Assembly: GCA_003551485.1 (NCBI GenBank)
Contig: PUMS01000330.1
Span: 1 to 20,057 of the forward strand
Origin: Phycisphaeraceae bacterium
Lineage (GTDB): Bacteria; Planctomycetota; Phycisphaerae; Phycisphaerales; Phycisphaeraceae
Length of the DNA stretch: 20,057 nucleotides
Direction of reading: 5' to 3'
Shown: in pieces, positions 1-8,296 of the stretch
How the letters are laid out: each line of letters opens with the position of its first letter
How positions within the stretch are numbered: position 1 is the first letter of the stretch
Made by a program: the position numbers and the translations under genes
The notes under the pieces: model-generated
The model's database searches: none
Seen by the model: only the letters and a program-made list of their open reading frames with translations
Told to the model about the DNA's origin: nothing

Positions 1-290
1 GCCGTCGGCGGCGCGCTGCCGTAGCCGATCGAGTAGCCTCCGGGCGTATAGATGCCCGTTGCCGCATCCGCCGGCCCCAGCACCGCCTCGATCTGCTCCC
101 GCACCATCCCCCTCTGGATCACCCCCTCCTCCACCATCCGCTCAAAATGCCGCTGCATCCCCCCCACCTGCCCCCGCTGCCGCGCCTCCTCGAAACTCGC
201 GGGGGCGGTGCAGGAGGGGAGGAGGAGGGTGGTTGTAAGGCAGAACGCGAACATAACTGCCAGCAATGCGTCACGGGAATGGGGTAACAT
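1..290 (-). CDS. BamE/SmpA-like lipoprotein, 5' part only
   Basis: An open frame runs leftward from ATG at 290 off the window edge: 96 codons with no stop. The N-terminus is a lipoprotein signal peptide: a short n-region with Arg6, a hydrophobic core at about residues 8-24 (LLAVMFAFCLTTTLLL), then a lipobox LLPSC with Cys27 as the predicted lipidation site. Residues 31-60 look helical and charged. Residues 57-75 (GVIQRGMVREQIEAVLGPAD) fit the SmpA/OmlA/BamE start, where the pattern 'I..GM...qv...lG.Pd' opens a small beta-alpha domain, and a Gly/Tyr-rich strand follows at 80-90. BamE itself assists outer-membrane protein assembly, but many unrelated lipoproteins share this fold. No SD is visible. 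Met13 is an alternative start but would lose the basic n-region. Lipoprotein call firm; family call moderate. Confidence 0.7.
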   Translation of the reverse strand, partial: MLPHSRDALLAVMFAFCLTTTLLLPSCTAPASFEEARQRGQVGGMQRHFERMVEEGVIQRGMVREQIEAVLGPADAATGIYTPGGYSIGYGSAPPT

Positions 291-413
291 GGGCCAAGGC
301 TCAACTCGTTATGGGGAACGTTGCATCAACACTCATCGCAGGGCAGTTCGGTATGCTGTCCTCGGATCACGTTTTCATGATGTTCTACACTTTATCTGAC
401 CACCAGAGGGCCT

Positions 414-1355
414 TTACCCCGAGGCAGCAAACACAGTCTCCCTATGATACCGCAGCGCTTCCTCGTCCGGCCGGAACCGCTCGGGCAGGCGCAGGGGGGT
501 ACCTTCGAGGTCGAGGAACATCCGGCGGTGGGCGGGGGGCAGGTCGCCGATTGGGCCGGGTGGGGCGGTCTTGAGGTGGGGGGAGAGGATCAGGCGCAGG
601 TCGGGGTCGAAGCTGATCAGGCCGCGGTCGAAGGCGCGGTCGTGGAGGGTGTTGAGGCACAGGCCGTTGTGGGGGTCGGCGGCGCGGCGGGGGTTGTGGG
701 CGTGGGGGATGATGTGACTGGCGTTGAGCAGGGCCGGGATGGCGATGCCGGTGAGGCAGCAGCGGCTGGTATAGCTGGTCAGGACCGCATCGCGGAAAAA
801 GCCCTGCAAGCGCCGGGCGCGGATCAGGCGCTCGACCGTGGCCGGGCCCTCGGGCAACGCCAACTCGTCGACCGGCACGATCGGCCGGTCGGCAATCTGT
901 GAATCCTTGGCGGCATGTGGTCGGTCGGGCGTTTGTGGGCCGGGTGGGGCCTTCGGGGTGTCCGCCGCGCCCGGCCGTTGCGAGGGCGGGGCGTGCGGAA
1001 ACTGCGTTTCCGGGCGCTGCGCTTCCGGGGGTTGCAGGCCCATGAAGTGTTCGTAGGCGGCTTCGGCCTCATCGGCGATGCGGGCCGAATCGGCCAGGAA
1101 CTGATCCCACAGCCGCCGGTCGGCCACGCTTGCGTTGGCCAGGCCGCGGACCTTCCGCGCGGCCATGGCCGGGTCGAGGCTGGCGAAGTTGCATGCCTTC
1201 ATGCCCACGGCATTGTCCGTGCGCCCCAGCCGTGCGGCCAGGGCCTGGATGTCGGGGTTGCGGGTGTGCAGGCGGCCGAAGGGAGTGCGACAGTAGAGGC
1301 GGAAAGCCGCCAGAAGTTCACTTCGCGACCAGGGAACGCCTGAGGCCATGGCCAT
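414..1355 (-). CDS. HNH endonuclease family protein
   Basis: 313 residues. The C-terminal half carries an HNH_2-type nuclease module: RCCLTGI (Cys199, Cys200), NASHIIPHA (His214 as the first His of the fold), PHNGLCLNTLHDRAFD (Asn230, His238) and a following GLISFD. This spacing is typical of beta-beta-alpha-metal DNA nucleases. Residues 9-95 form a conserved partner domain often found on such proteins (W..SELL.AF.LYC.TPFG, LGRTDNAVGMKACNFASLDP, GL.NAS..D..LW..F), probably a DNA-recognition element. The two are joined by a Pro/Ala/Gln-rich linker at 107-150. The family includes stand-alone nucleases often annotated as restriction endonucleases, but no methyltransferase is visible nearby. ATG at 1355 was taken; Met3 is an equally possible start. 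No SD. The next gene upstream on the same strand is a DUF4143 ATPase, 150 nt away. Confidence 0.85.
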   Translation of the reverse strand: MAMASGVPWSRSELLAAFRLYCRTPFGRLHTRNPDIQALAARLGRTDNAVGMKACNFASLDPAMAARKVRGLANASVADRRLWDQFLADSARIADEAEAAYEHFMGLQPPEAQRPETQFPHAPPSQRPGAADTPKAPPGPQTPDRPHAAKDSQIADRPIVPVDELALPEGPATVERLIRARRLQGFFRDAVLTSYTSRCCLTGIAIPALLNASHIIPHAHNPRRAADPHNGLCLNTLHDRAFDRGLISFDPDLRLILSPHLKTAPPGPIGDLPPAHRRMFLDLEGTPLRLPERFRPDEEALRYHRETVFAASG

Positions 1356-1505
1356 GCAGAGTGTAGAGGATTGCGAGAAGAAAGTAGAACGCTCCGGGGA
1401 GTGGAGGGGCCGGGGCGGGGGAGCCGGGCGACAGGCCGGCGCTGCACCTTCCCTATTCCCTCGCCCCCCCCCACCCCCCGGCTTGGCCGGCGGGGAACGG
1501 GAGGA

Positions 1506-3005
1506 TCAGCGCATCAGCAGGAGGGTGGGCAGGGAGAGGGTGATGATCCGCGGGTCATCGATGCGGACGTGGTCGTGCATGGTGACCAGGATGGCAAAGG
1601 GGGCGTTGTACACGGTCTTCTCCAGGAAAGCGCGCAGGCCGAGTGTGTCGCGGTGGGGGTCGATGCGGCGGCGGTACTTGATCTCGATGGGGATGCGCTG
1701 TTCGCCGATGGTCAACACGAAGTCAACCTCCGGCTCTGACCCGCGCTCGGGAAAATGGGCCACGTCGAGGTGGGGCAGGCCGGCGAGGAAATAGCCGGCG
1801 GTGCTCTCAGCGATGTGGCCGGCCAGTTCGGCCATATGCGGATTGTCGGCCAGGCCGCTTTCTTCGAGGGGAACCTGCTCCTGAAGCCAGCTTGCACGCA
1901 GGGCGTGGTCGCAGAGGCATATCTTGTCCTGCCCTCTGCGCCGCTTCAGACGCAGTTCCAGGGGCGGGATCAGTCGCAGGAGCATGGCGCCATCGAGGAA
2001 GCGCAGGTAGGCGCGGATGCGCTGCCAGCCGATGTTGGCCTGGAGGGTGTGGTGGATTTCGGGGATCAGTACCGACTGGCCGGGACTCTGGCCGGCGTAC
2101 CGGCAGGCCAGACGAAAGACCTCTTCCAGGAGTTGGGGGTCGCGCTTCTGGCCCCGCTCGCCCATTCGAAGGTCGTGCTGGATGGCGCGCTGGATGACGG
2201 TCTCGTTGAGGTGGTCGGCGACCTCGGGCCAGGGGGCCTGCGCGCGGGCATGGGCAATGGGGTAACCGCCACGCTGGGCATAGGCGGTGAAGGCGCGGTC
2301 ACGCACCGCCGCGTGAGCGGGCCCGAAACGGGCCAACTCTTCCCAGAAGTCGCGGTTGAGCAGGGCTTCGAGCCCGTTGGCCGGCAACAGCGCCGGCAGT
2401 TGCTCGCCGAAGCGCAGACCGGCGATCTCGCCCAGCAGCAGCGTGCCGAGTTCGACCTGAGTGATGCGCCCGGCGAGGCTGTCGCGGCCGGCCTCGATGC
2501 GAAGGGCTGAACTGCCGGTGACCAGGACCTTGACGCTGTGGTGATCGACCAGGGCCTTGAGCTGGGGCGCCCAGTCGGCAAGGTTCTGGACCTCATCCAG
2601 GCACAGCAGGGGCATGGGACCACCACGCGCGGCAACATTGAAGCTCTGGGCGAGGATGTGATGCTGAAACCAGCGCCCCAGGGTCAGGACCGGTTCGGCC
2701 ACCCCCTTGAGCGAGGGCAGGTCATCGAACTGCACGCGCAGAATGCGGTCGGCTGGGTGGCCCTGCTCCAGCAGCCGCTGGATCAACTGCAGCTGGAGCG
2801 TGGTCTTGCCCACCTGCCGCGGGCCGCGCACGACCACGATGGGCGCCAGATCCCCTTCGAGCTTTCGCTGCATGGTCTGGAAGGCGCGGCGGTGAAACGG
2901 CGGGACCGTCTTCGCCGGCTCTCCCGCCCACCACGGGTTGGTCTCGCGTAGAAACGTCTCCAGCGAGGTCGGCAGCCGCTCGATGTCGGAGGTGTCGCGT
3001 GCCAT
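1506..3005 (-). CDS. AAA ATPase with C-terminal DUF4143 domain
   Basis: 499 residues. Walker A is GPRQVGKTT (61-69) and Walker B LLCLDE (133-138), with a sensor-like TGSSA at 163-167, followed by GRITQVELGTLLLGE, the usual continuation in AAA_14 ATPases. The C-terminal part matches the DUF4143 pattern, where a PD-(D/E)xK-like core is visible: EVDFVL (Asp428) then IPIEIKYR (Glu441, Lys443). The length is slightly above the usual 380-480. These proteins are common, patchily distributed in bacteria and archaea, and their biological role is not established; a link to mobile or defence genes has been suggested only by distribution. Coding sequence is intact. ATG at 3005 was chosen because the N-terminal residues lead directly into the ATPase; no SD is visible. 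It lies 103 nt downstream of hisA on the same strand. Confidence 0.9.
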   Translation of the reverse strand: MARDTSDIERLPTSLETFLRETNPWWAGEPAKTVPPFHRRAFQTMQRKLEGDLAPIVVVRGPRQVGKTTLQLQLIQRLLEQGHPADRILRVQFDDLPSLKGVAEPVLTLGRWFQHHILAQSFNVAARGGPMPLLCLDEVQNLADWAPQLKALVDHHSVKVLVTGSSALRIEAGRDSLAGRITQVELGTLLLGEIAGLRFGEQLPALLPANGLEALLNRDFWEELARFGPAHAAVRDRAFTAYAQRGGYPIAHARAQAPWPEVADHLNETVIQRAIQHDLRMGERGQKRDPQLLEEVFRLACRYAGQSPGQSVLIPEIHHTLQANIGWQRIRAYLRFLDGAMLLRLIPPLELRLKRRRGQDKICLCDHALRASWLQEQVPLEESGLADNPHMAELAGHIAESTAGYFLAGLPHLDVAHFPERGSEPEVDFVLTIGEQRIPIEIKYRRRIDPHRDTLGLRAFLEKTVYNAPFAILVTMHDHVRIDDPRIITLSLPTLLLMR

Positions 3006-3108
3006 GTCAATAGGGTAGAACGTGAAGGGCCGAGAGTAGATGGCGGAACACGCTGAAAGTGCCGCGGCAGAGTGGGGCCAGGACCGGCTTTGCTCTGCTT
3101 TCGGTCTC

Positions 3109-3879
3109 CTACCCGCTGCACTCCCGCGCCGGCCCGGTCGCGTCCGGGCCGGCCTGGGGGTTTTCGACGGTGGTCAGGGCCTGTTCGAGGGTGAAGGCGC
3201 CTTCGTAGAGGGCGCGGCCGACGATGATGCCCTCCAGGGGCAGGCGGCGCAGGGCGCGAAGGTGGTCGAGGGTGCCGACGCCGCCGCTGGCGATGATGGG
3301 GATGCGGGTGGCGGCGGCCGTGGCGGCGGTGGCTTCGAGGTTGGGGCCGGCCAGGGTGCCGTCGGTGGCGATGTCGGTGTAGATGATCGCGGCCAGGGGC
3401 CAGTCGGTGACGCGGCGGGCGATGGCCAGGGCATCGACATCGGTGGTCTGCTCCCAGCCGCTGACGGCCAGGCGCCCGCCGCGGGCGTCCAGGCCCAGCA
3501 CCAGCCGGCCGCGCAGCGCCGGCCGCCGGGCCAGTTGGGCGAACCAGTCCCAGTTGTTCAGCGCGGCGGTGCCGAGGATGACCCGCTCGACGCCGGCGGA
3601 AAGCAGGCTGTCGATGGCGGCCTCGCTGCGCACGCCGCCGCCGACCTCGACCCGCAGGCCCGTGCCCCGGCAGATGCGCTCGATGGCCTCGAGGTGCTCG
3701 AGGCGGCCGCTGCGGGCACCGTCGAGGTCGACCACGTGCAGGTAGGTGGCGCCGGCGTCGTGGAATCGCCGGGCCTGCTCGAGCGGGTCATCGCCGTAGG
3801 TGGTCTGGCGGTCGTAATCGCCCTGAAGCAGCCGCACCACCCGCCCGCCACGCAGATCGATCGCTGGGATGAGGTACAT
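3109..3879 (-). CDS. hisA: HisA, phosphoribosylformimino-AICAR phosphate isomerase
   Basis: 256 residues, the standard length. HisA catalyses the Amadori rearrangement of ProFAR to PRFAR in histidine synthesis, in the cytoplasm. The (beta-alpha)8 barrel signature is complete: MYLIPAIDLRGG with catalytic Asp8, GGGVR at 80-84 (phosphate grip), LGLDARGG with catalytic Asp131, YTDIATDGTLAGPN at 167-180, and ASGGVG at 197-202 (second phosphate grip). The frame stays open another 60 codons upstream, but that extension is Pro/Phe-rich and encoded by intergenic repeats, so ATG at 3879, which aligns with all HisA proteins, is the start. No SD is visible. No other his gene is in the window, so hisA is apparently separated from the rest of the pathway, or the others lie elsewhere. 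The TrpC-like dual-function form PriA is possible from sequence alone but unlikely, because no actinobacterial context is seen. Confidence 0.95.
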   Translation of the reverse strand: MYLIPAIDLRGGRVVRLLQGDYDRQTTYGDDPLEQARRFHDAGATYLHVVDLDGARSGRLEHLEAIERICRGTGLRVEVGGGVRSEAAIDSLLSAGVERVILGTAALNNWDWFAQLARRPALRGRLVLGLDARGGRLAVSGWEQTTDVDALAIARRVTDWPLAAIIYTDIATDGTLAGPNLEATAATAAATRIPIIASGGVGTLDHLRALRRLPLEGIIVGRALYEGAFTLEQALTTVENPQAGPDATGPARECSG

Positions 3880-3906
3880 GCGGCAAAGGTAGTGGATCGG
3901 GGGGGG

Positions 3907-3949
3907 AAAGTCGAAAGGCGAGAGGCGAAAGTCGAAAGGCGCAAGGCAG
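3907..3949. repeat. 21-bp tandem direct repeat upstream of hisA
   Basis: The 14-mer AAAGTCGAAAGGCG occurs at 3907-3920 and again at 3928-3941, giving a 21-bp period, with a related AGAGGCG/GCAAGGC segment after each. It lies 28-70 bp upstream of the hisA start and is flanked by G runs (3900-3906 and 3951-3960). Read on the minus strand it is a pyrimidine-rich CGCCTTTCGACTTTC tract. It could be a simple-sequence expansion or a control site; the sequence alone does not decide. Confidence 0.75.
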
Positions 3950-4035
3950 GTGGGGGGGGGAGATTGTCGGCGGCTGGAGGGAAATCCCGTTGCTGGAAGT
4001 ATTTGGCGGCAGAGGGGGCAGGGGACAATAGAGAA

Positions 4036-4078
4036 GCAGGCTGGAAGCCTGCACCACAACGGGCCGGCCGGGCCGTTG
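4036..4078. repeat. Two adjacent inverted repeats in the hisA-pheA divergent spacer
   Basis: GCAGGCT (4036-4042), loop GGA, AGCCTGC (4046-4052) forms a perfect 7-bp hairpin. Directly after it, CAACGG at 4057-4062 pairs with CCGTTG at 4073-4078 around a GGCC-rich centre. There is no T-run on either strand, so these are not classical intrinsic terminators. The spacer (3880-4139) separates divergent hisA and pheA. The hairpins may lie in the pheA 5' leader, or be a dispersed intergenic repeat. Confidence 0.6.
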
Positions 4079-4139
4079 CGTGGGGCGGCGGGGGGCGTAT
4101 GCTGGGGCGGCCGGGCCGAAGCATGGAGATGGTCGATAA

Positions 4140-5234
<1,095 letters not shown>

Positions 5235-5319
5235 GGGGGCAGAGCTGGGCAGTGGGGGGATCGGCCTGTCGCCGTTCGCGGCCGCCCACCCTACGCGCGA
5301 TGCGTTGCGGCGCGAAGGA

Positions 5320-6135
5320 TCAGAAATCGGCGCTGCCGTTGATCAGCTCGCGCAGCGCCTGGCCTACATCCTGCTGGCGCATCAGGTGTTCGCCCACGAG
5401 GATGCGGTGGACGCCGGCCTGGCGCAGCTTGGCCACGTCCGCGGGGGTGCGGATGCCCGATTCGGCCACGAGGATGCTGGGGTCCTCGATCATCTCGAGC
5501 ATGCGCAGCGTGTGGGCGAGGTCGGTGGTCATGGTCTTGAGGTTGCGGTTGTTGACGCCCAGCAGGGTGTAGCCGGCGTGGGGAAAGCCGACGTGGGGGC
5601 GGATGCGCAGCAGGGTCTCGACGTCGTGGACCTCGAGCAGGGTGGTCATCTTCAGCTCGGTGGCGAGGATGAGCAGGTCGATCAGCTTCGCCTCATCGAG
5701 GCACTCGCCGATCAGCAGCACCGCATCGGCCCCGGCGGCGCGGGCCTCGTAGACCTGGTAGGGGTCGACGATGAAGTCCTTTCGCAGCACCGGCAGGTTC
5801 ACCGCCTGCTTGATCTGGGCGATGTAGTCCAGCGAGCCCTGGAAGTAGCGGCTGTCGGTGAGGCAACTGATGGCCGCCGCGCCGGCCTCGGCGAAGGCGC
5901 GGGCGATGGCCACGGGGTCGAAATCGGCCCGGATCAGCCCCGCCGAGGGGCTGGCGCGCTTGATCTCGGCGATGACGCGGAGCCGGTCGCGGGGCCGGGT
6001 GACCGCGGCGAAGAAGTTGCGCGCCTGCGGCAGGTCGGCGAGGCGCTGCTTGAGCGCCTCCACGGGCACACGGTTCCTGGCCTGGGCCACCTCCTCCCGC
6101 TTGTGTTCCACGATTTCACTGAGCATGTCGGCCAA
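5320..6135 (-). CDS. trpC: TrpC, indole-3-glycerol phosphate synthase
   Basis: 271 residues, the standard monofunctional length. It closes the indole ring by decarboxylating CdRP to indole-3-glycerol phosphate, the fourth step of tryptophan synthesis. Catalytic and binding signatures are complete: EIKRASPSAG (Lys59), LRKDFIVD (Lys119, general acid), LLEVH (Glu168), GVNNRNL (Asn195-Arg197) and AESGI (Glu226), then a phosphate-binding LVGEHLM. Start choice: TTG at 6135 gives MADMLSEIVEHKREEV, matching the family N-terminus, and has GGGAG 8 nt upstream. ATG at 6126 is the alternative, but the SD would then be 17 nt away. The frame is open further upstream with no family resemblance. It is convergent with pheA (85 nt between stops); no other trp genes are seen here. 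Confidence 0.93.
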   Translation of the reverse strand: MADMLSEIVEHKREEVAQARNRVPVEALKQRLADLPQARNFFAAVTRPRDRLRVIAEIKRASPSAGLIRADFDPVAIARAFAEAGAAAISCLTDSRYFQGSLDYIAQIKQAVNLPVLRKDFIVDPYQVYEARAAGADAVLLIGECLDEAKLIDLLILATELKMTTLLEVHDVETLLRIRPHVGFPHAGYTLLGVNNRNLKTMTTDLAHTLRMLEMIEDPSILVAESGIRTPADVAKLRQAGVHRILVGEHLMRQQDVGQALRELINGSADF

Positions 6136-6333
6136 GGCAACCACTCCCTGCACACCGCAGCATGACATCCTATGCAGACCCCGACCGGCCATCGCGGCCC
6201 TGCGGCGCAGCCGGGTCACTTGCGGCGTCGGCAACGGCGACCGCCCGCAGCGCCGCCGCCGGTTCGGCTAGCATACGCATCACCGCCGGCATCATACAGC
6301 CCCCGGCGACCGCCGCCATCGAAAGGAGCCCCC

Positions 6334-6861
6334 TTGGCACGGATCGGACTGCTCTCAGACTCCCACGGCCGCGCGAAGACCACGTTGCGGGCGGTGTCGG
6401 TGCTGGCCGGGGCGGGGGTGGATCGGCTGATCCATCTCGGAGACATCGGCAATATCGAGGTTGTCGATGCGCTGCTCTTGCCACACCCCGACCCCAAGCG
6501 GGCCGCGCGGGACGAGTTGCTGCCGGCTCACCTGGTGTTCGGCAACGTGGACTGGGAGGCGGAGGAACTGGGTCTGTACGCCCGACGCGTGGGTGTGCAG
6601 GTGGACCACCCGATGGGTCGGCTCGAGTTCGACGGCGCCAGCCTCTACTTCACTCACGGCGACAACCCGCACCTGATGGAGCAGGCCCTGGCCCGCGGCG
6701 CTACCTATCTCTGTCACGGCCACAGCCACGAGGTTCGGGATGAGCGCATCGGCCCCACGCGGGTGGTCAACCCCGGCGCCCTGTTCCGTGCCGTGGCCTA
6801 CACGGTGGCGGTGCTGGACACGGCCACGGACCGGCTTGAGTTTTTTCCAGTGAGCAGATGA
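6334..6861 (+). CDS. YfcE/MJ0936-type metallophosphoesterase
   Basis: 175 residues. Calcineurin-like phosphoesterase of the small YfcE family, which hydrolyses phosphodiesters with two bound metal ions. Metal-ligand motifs are all present in order: LSDSHG (Asp9, His11), HLGDIGN (Asp37), FGNVDWE (Asn71), FTHGDN (His108) and CHGHSHE (His130, His132), followed by the family's NPGAL at 146-150. The start is a TTG at 6334 preceded by AAGGAG with 5-6 nt spacing. The ATG further upstream (6172) would add 54 Arg/Pro-rich residues and has no support. The physiological substrate cannot be read from sequence. It is divergent from trpC, with a 198-nt spacer holding AT-richer patches (TAGCAT at 6269, ATCATAC near 6291) that could be promoter elements. 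Confidence 0.9.
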   Translation: MARIGLLSDSHGRAKTTLRAVSVLAGAGVDRLIHLGDIGNIEVVDALLLPHPDPKRAARDELLPAHLVFGNVDWEAEELGLYARRVGVQVDHPMGRLEFDGASLYFTHGDNPHLMEQALARGATYLCHGHSHEVRDERIGPTRVVNPGALFRAVAYTVAVLDTATDRLEFFPVSR

Positions 6862-6936
6862 TTTTGAGGCCGAGGGCGGCTATTATCCTTTTCGCTCACC
6901 GAAGGTCTGCATGGAGGCAGGATGCAGGGGACCGCA

Positions 6937-6982
6937 GGGGGGGCGCGCGGGAGGGGGGGCGCGGGGGGGCGGCGCTTGCGCC
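6937..6982. other. G-quadruplex-prone tract plus GC hairpin
   Basis: Four runs of three to seven G on the plus strand (6937-6943, 6949-6951, 6953-6959, 6963-6969) separated by 1-5 nt meet the classical G-quadruplex pattern. GGCG-CTTG-CGCC at 6971-6982 follows as a short hairpin. The tract sits in the 296-nt gene-free stretch (6862-7157) between the phosphodiesterase and acetyltransferase genes. The rest of that stretch holds two GGGTTCC copies near 7038 and 7053, a TATTAT at 6881, and no convincing gene. Confidence 0.6.
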
Positions 6983-7157
6983 GCGGCGGGCGTGAGGGTG
7001 GGACGTCTGGAGGGTGTCCGGAGTAGTAGTGGATGCCGGGTTCCGGGGATCGGGTTCCAGGTGACCGGGCGATCGGTCCCGAGCGGTCCGAGGCCGGGGT
7101 TCGCAGGAAGTGGCCACCAGGCGTGTGGCTGAGTATGCTCACGGGAGACCATGGGGA

Positions 7158-7679
7158 ATGACGTTGGCCCGACCGAACAAGGCAGAGCAACTGGCCGTCC
7201 GTACCTATCAGCCGGAAGACCAACCGGCGGTGGAGCGCCTGTATACCGACGGCCTGCTCGCCGGCCAGATCGATCCCAACGATACCGGGGTCGACATCGA
7301 GAACATCCCCGAAGCGTTCTTTGACGATGAGGCCAACCACTTCTGGGTGGCCGAGGTCGATGGCCGCGTGGTGGGCATGATCGGTGTGGTTCGCGACACC
7401 GACCAGCCCATGGGCGAGATCCGCCGCCTGCGCGTGGACCGTTCCTGGCAGCACACCTCGATCGGGGCGACGCTGATCGAGACCGCCCTGGCCCACTGCC
7501 GCCGCCACGGGCTGTTGAAGGTGGTGCTGGACACGCGCTTCGAGCGCGATGCCGCGGTGGGCCTGTTCGACCGGTTCGGCTTCAAGCACAACCGCTCCAA
7601 GAGCATACATGGCAAGGAGTTGCTCGAGTTCTACCTCGACCTCTACCGCCGCGATGAGCACGAGCACCAGCAGGACTGA
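7158..7679 (+). CDS. GNAT family N-acetyltransferase
   Basis: 173 residues, a single GNAT fold, transferring an acyl group from acyl-CoA to an amine; substrate unknown. The order of elements is typical: an N-terminal strand VRTYQPEDQPAVERL, then FWVAEVDGRVVGMIGV at 62-78, then motif A at 87-110 (EIRRLRVDRSWQHTSIGATLIETAL) carrying the pyrophosphate-binding loop, then motif B with AVGLFDRFGFKHN at 133-145. In the Q/RxxGxG/A loop the first Gly is Ser (Gln98-His-Thr-Ser101-Ile-Gly103), a tolerated variant. ATG at 7158 is chosen because GGGAG lies 10 nt upstream; an in-frame ATG at 7110 would add 16 residues without an SD. A C-terminal His/Glu-rich tail ends the protein. It stands 296 nt after the phosphodiesterase and 56 nt before DUF309, same strand, so it may share a transcript with the latter. 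Confidence 0.88.
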   Translation: MTLARPNKAEQLAVRTYQPEDQPAVERLYTDGLLAGQIDPNDTGVDIENIPEAFFDDEANHFWVAEVDGRVVGMIGVVRDTDQPMGEIRRLRVDRSWQHTSIGATLIETALAHCRRHGLLKVVLDTRFERDAAVGLFDRFGFKHNRSKSIHGKELLEFYLDLYRRDEHEHQQD

Positions 7680-7735
7680 GCCGCCGCGTTTTACCGGGGC
7701 CGCACTCTGTGGCCCGTATCCTTTCGGCCTCCGCC

Positions 7736-8200
7736 ATGCCTGAGCCGCCACACCAGCCAGCCGGTGCGCCTGATGAGGCCGCCCTGTTCCACAAGGGCGT
7801 GGCGCTGTTCAACGGCGGGCAATGGTTCGAGGCCCACGAGGTGTGGGAGGATGCCTGGCACATGGCCGAAGGCCGCAAGAAGCGGTTCTACCAGGGGCTG
7901 ATCCAGTGCGCTGTGGCGCTGGTGCATTTGCAGCGGGGCAATCCACGGGGGGTGCGCAACGTCTGGCGGACGTGCCAGAGCAAGTTCGAGGACATGCCGC
8001 AGGTCTACATGGGCATCGAGGTGCCCCGGCTGCTGGAGCGGATGCGTCGGGTGATCCAGCCCATCCTCGACCTGCCGCCGCACCGCTTCGACCCGGGCCA
8101 TCCCCGGCCGCAGCAGTTGCCGTTCGACCCCGAGGCCATGCCCCGTATCGATCTGGTGTACGATCCGTTTGCTTCGAGCCGCTCAGCCCTGCCGCGTTGA
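7736..8200 (+). CDS. DUF309 domain protein
   Basis: 154 residues. The DUF309 signature is clear at residues 18-75: FHKGVALFNGGQWFEAHEVWE, then WHMAEGRKKRFYQGLIQCAVALVHLQRGNPRGV. This family is a compact helical bundle with conserved HEVWE and GLIQ motifs; its biochemical role is not known. The C-terminal 40 residues are Pro-rich and less conserved, ending in a LVYDPFASS strand. ATG at 7736 fits the family N-terminus. A GTG at 7709 would add nine residues. No SD is visible for either. It lies 56 nt after the GNAT gene on the same strand and 96 nt before an unknown membrane protein; an 8-bp hairpin sits in that gap. Confidence 0.88.
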   Translation: MPEPPHQPAGAPDEAALFHKGVALFNGGQWFEAHEVWEDAWHMAEGRKKRFYQGLIQCAVALVHLQRGNPRGVRNVWRTCQSKFEDMPQVYMGIEVPRLLERMRRVIQPILDLPPHRFDPGHPRPQQLPFDPEAMPRIDLVYDPFASSRSALPR

Positions 8201-8225
8201 GCGGGGCGGTGTGCGCCGGGCCGGG

Positions 8226-8244
8226 CCGAAGCCGCGGGCTTCGG
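8226..8244. repeat. 8-bp GC-rich hairpin between DUF309 and the next gene
   Basis: CCGAAGCC (8226-8233), loop GCG, GGCTTCGG (8237-8244) is a perfect 8-bp inverted repeat beginning 26 nt after the DUF309 stop. No T-run follows on either strand, so an intrinsic terminator is not supported; it could be a processing or stability hairpin. Confidence 0.5.
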
Positions 8245-8296
8245 GGGCGGTATCCAGCGCCGCGGGGCCGTCGATGGTGATGGTGGGGATCGCAGT

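Noticed and set aside
1440..1500. Terminator downstream of the DUF4143 gene
   Set aside because: CCGGC-TTG-GCCGG forms a hairpin within C/G runs, but no T-run follows on either strand.
414..3005. Restriction-modification or other defence system
   Set aside because: No methyltransferase, specificity subunit or known defence signature accompanies the nuclease and ATPase.
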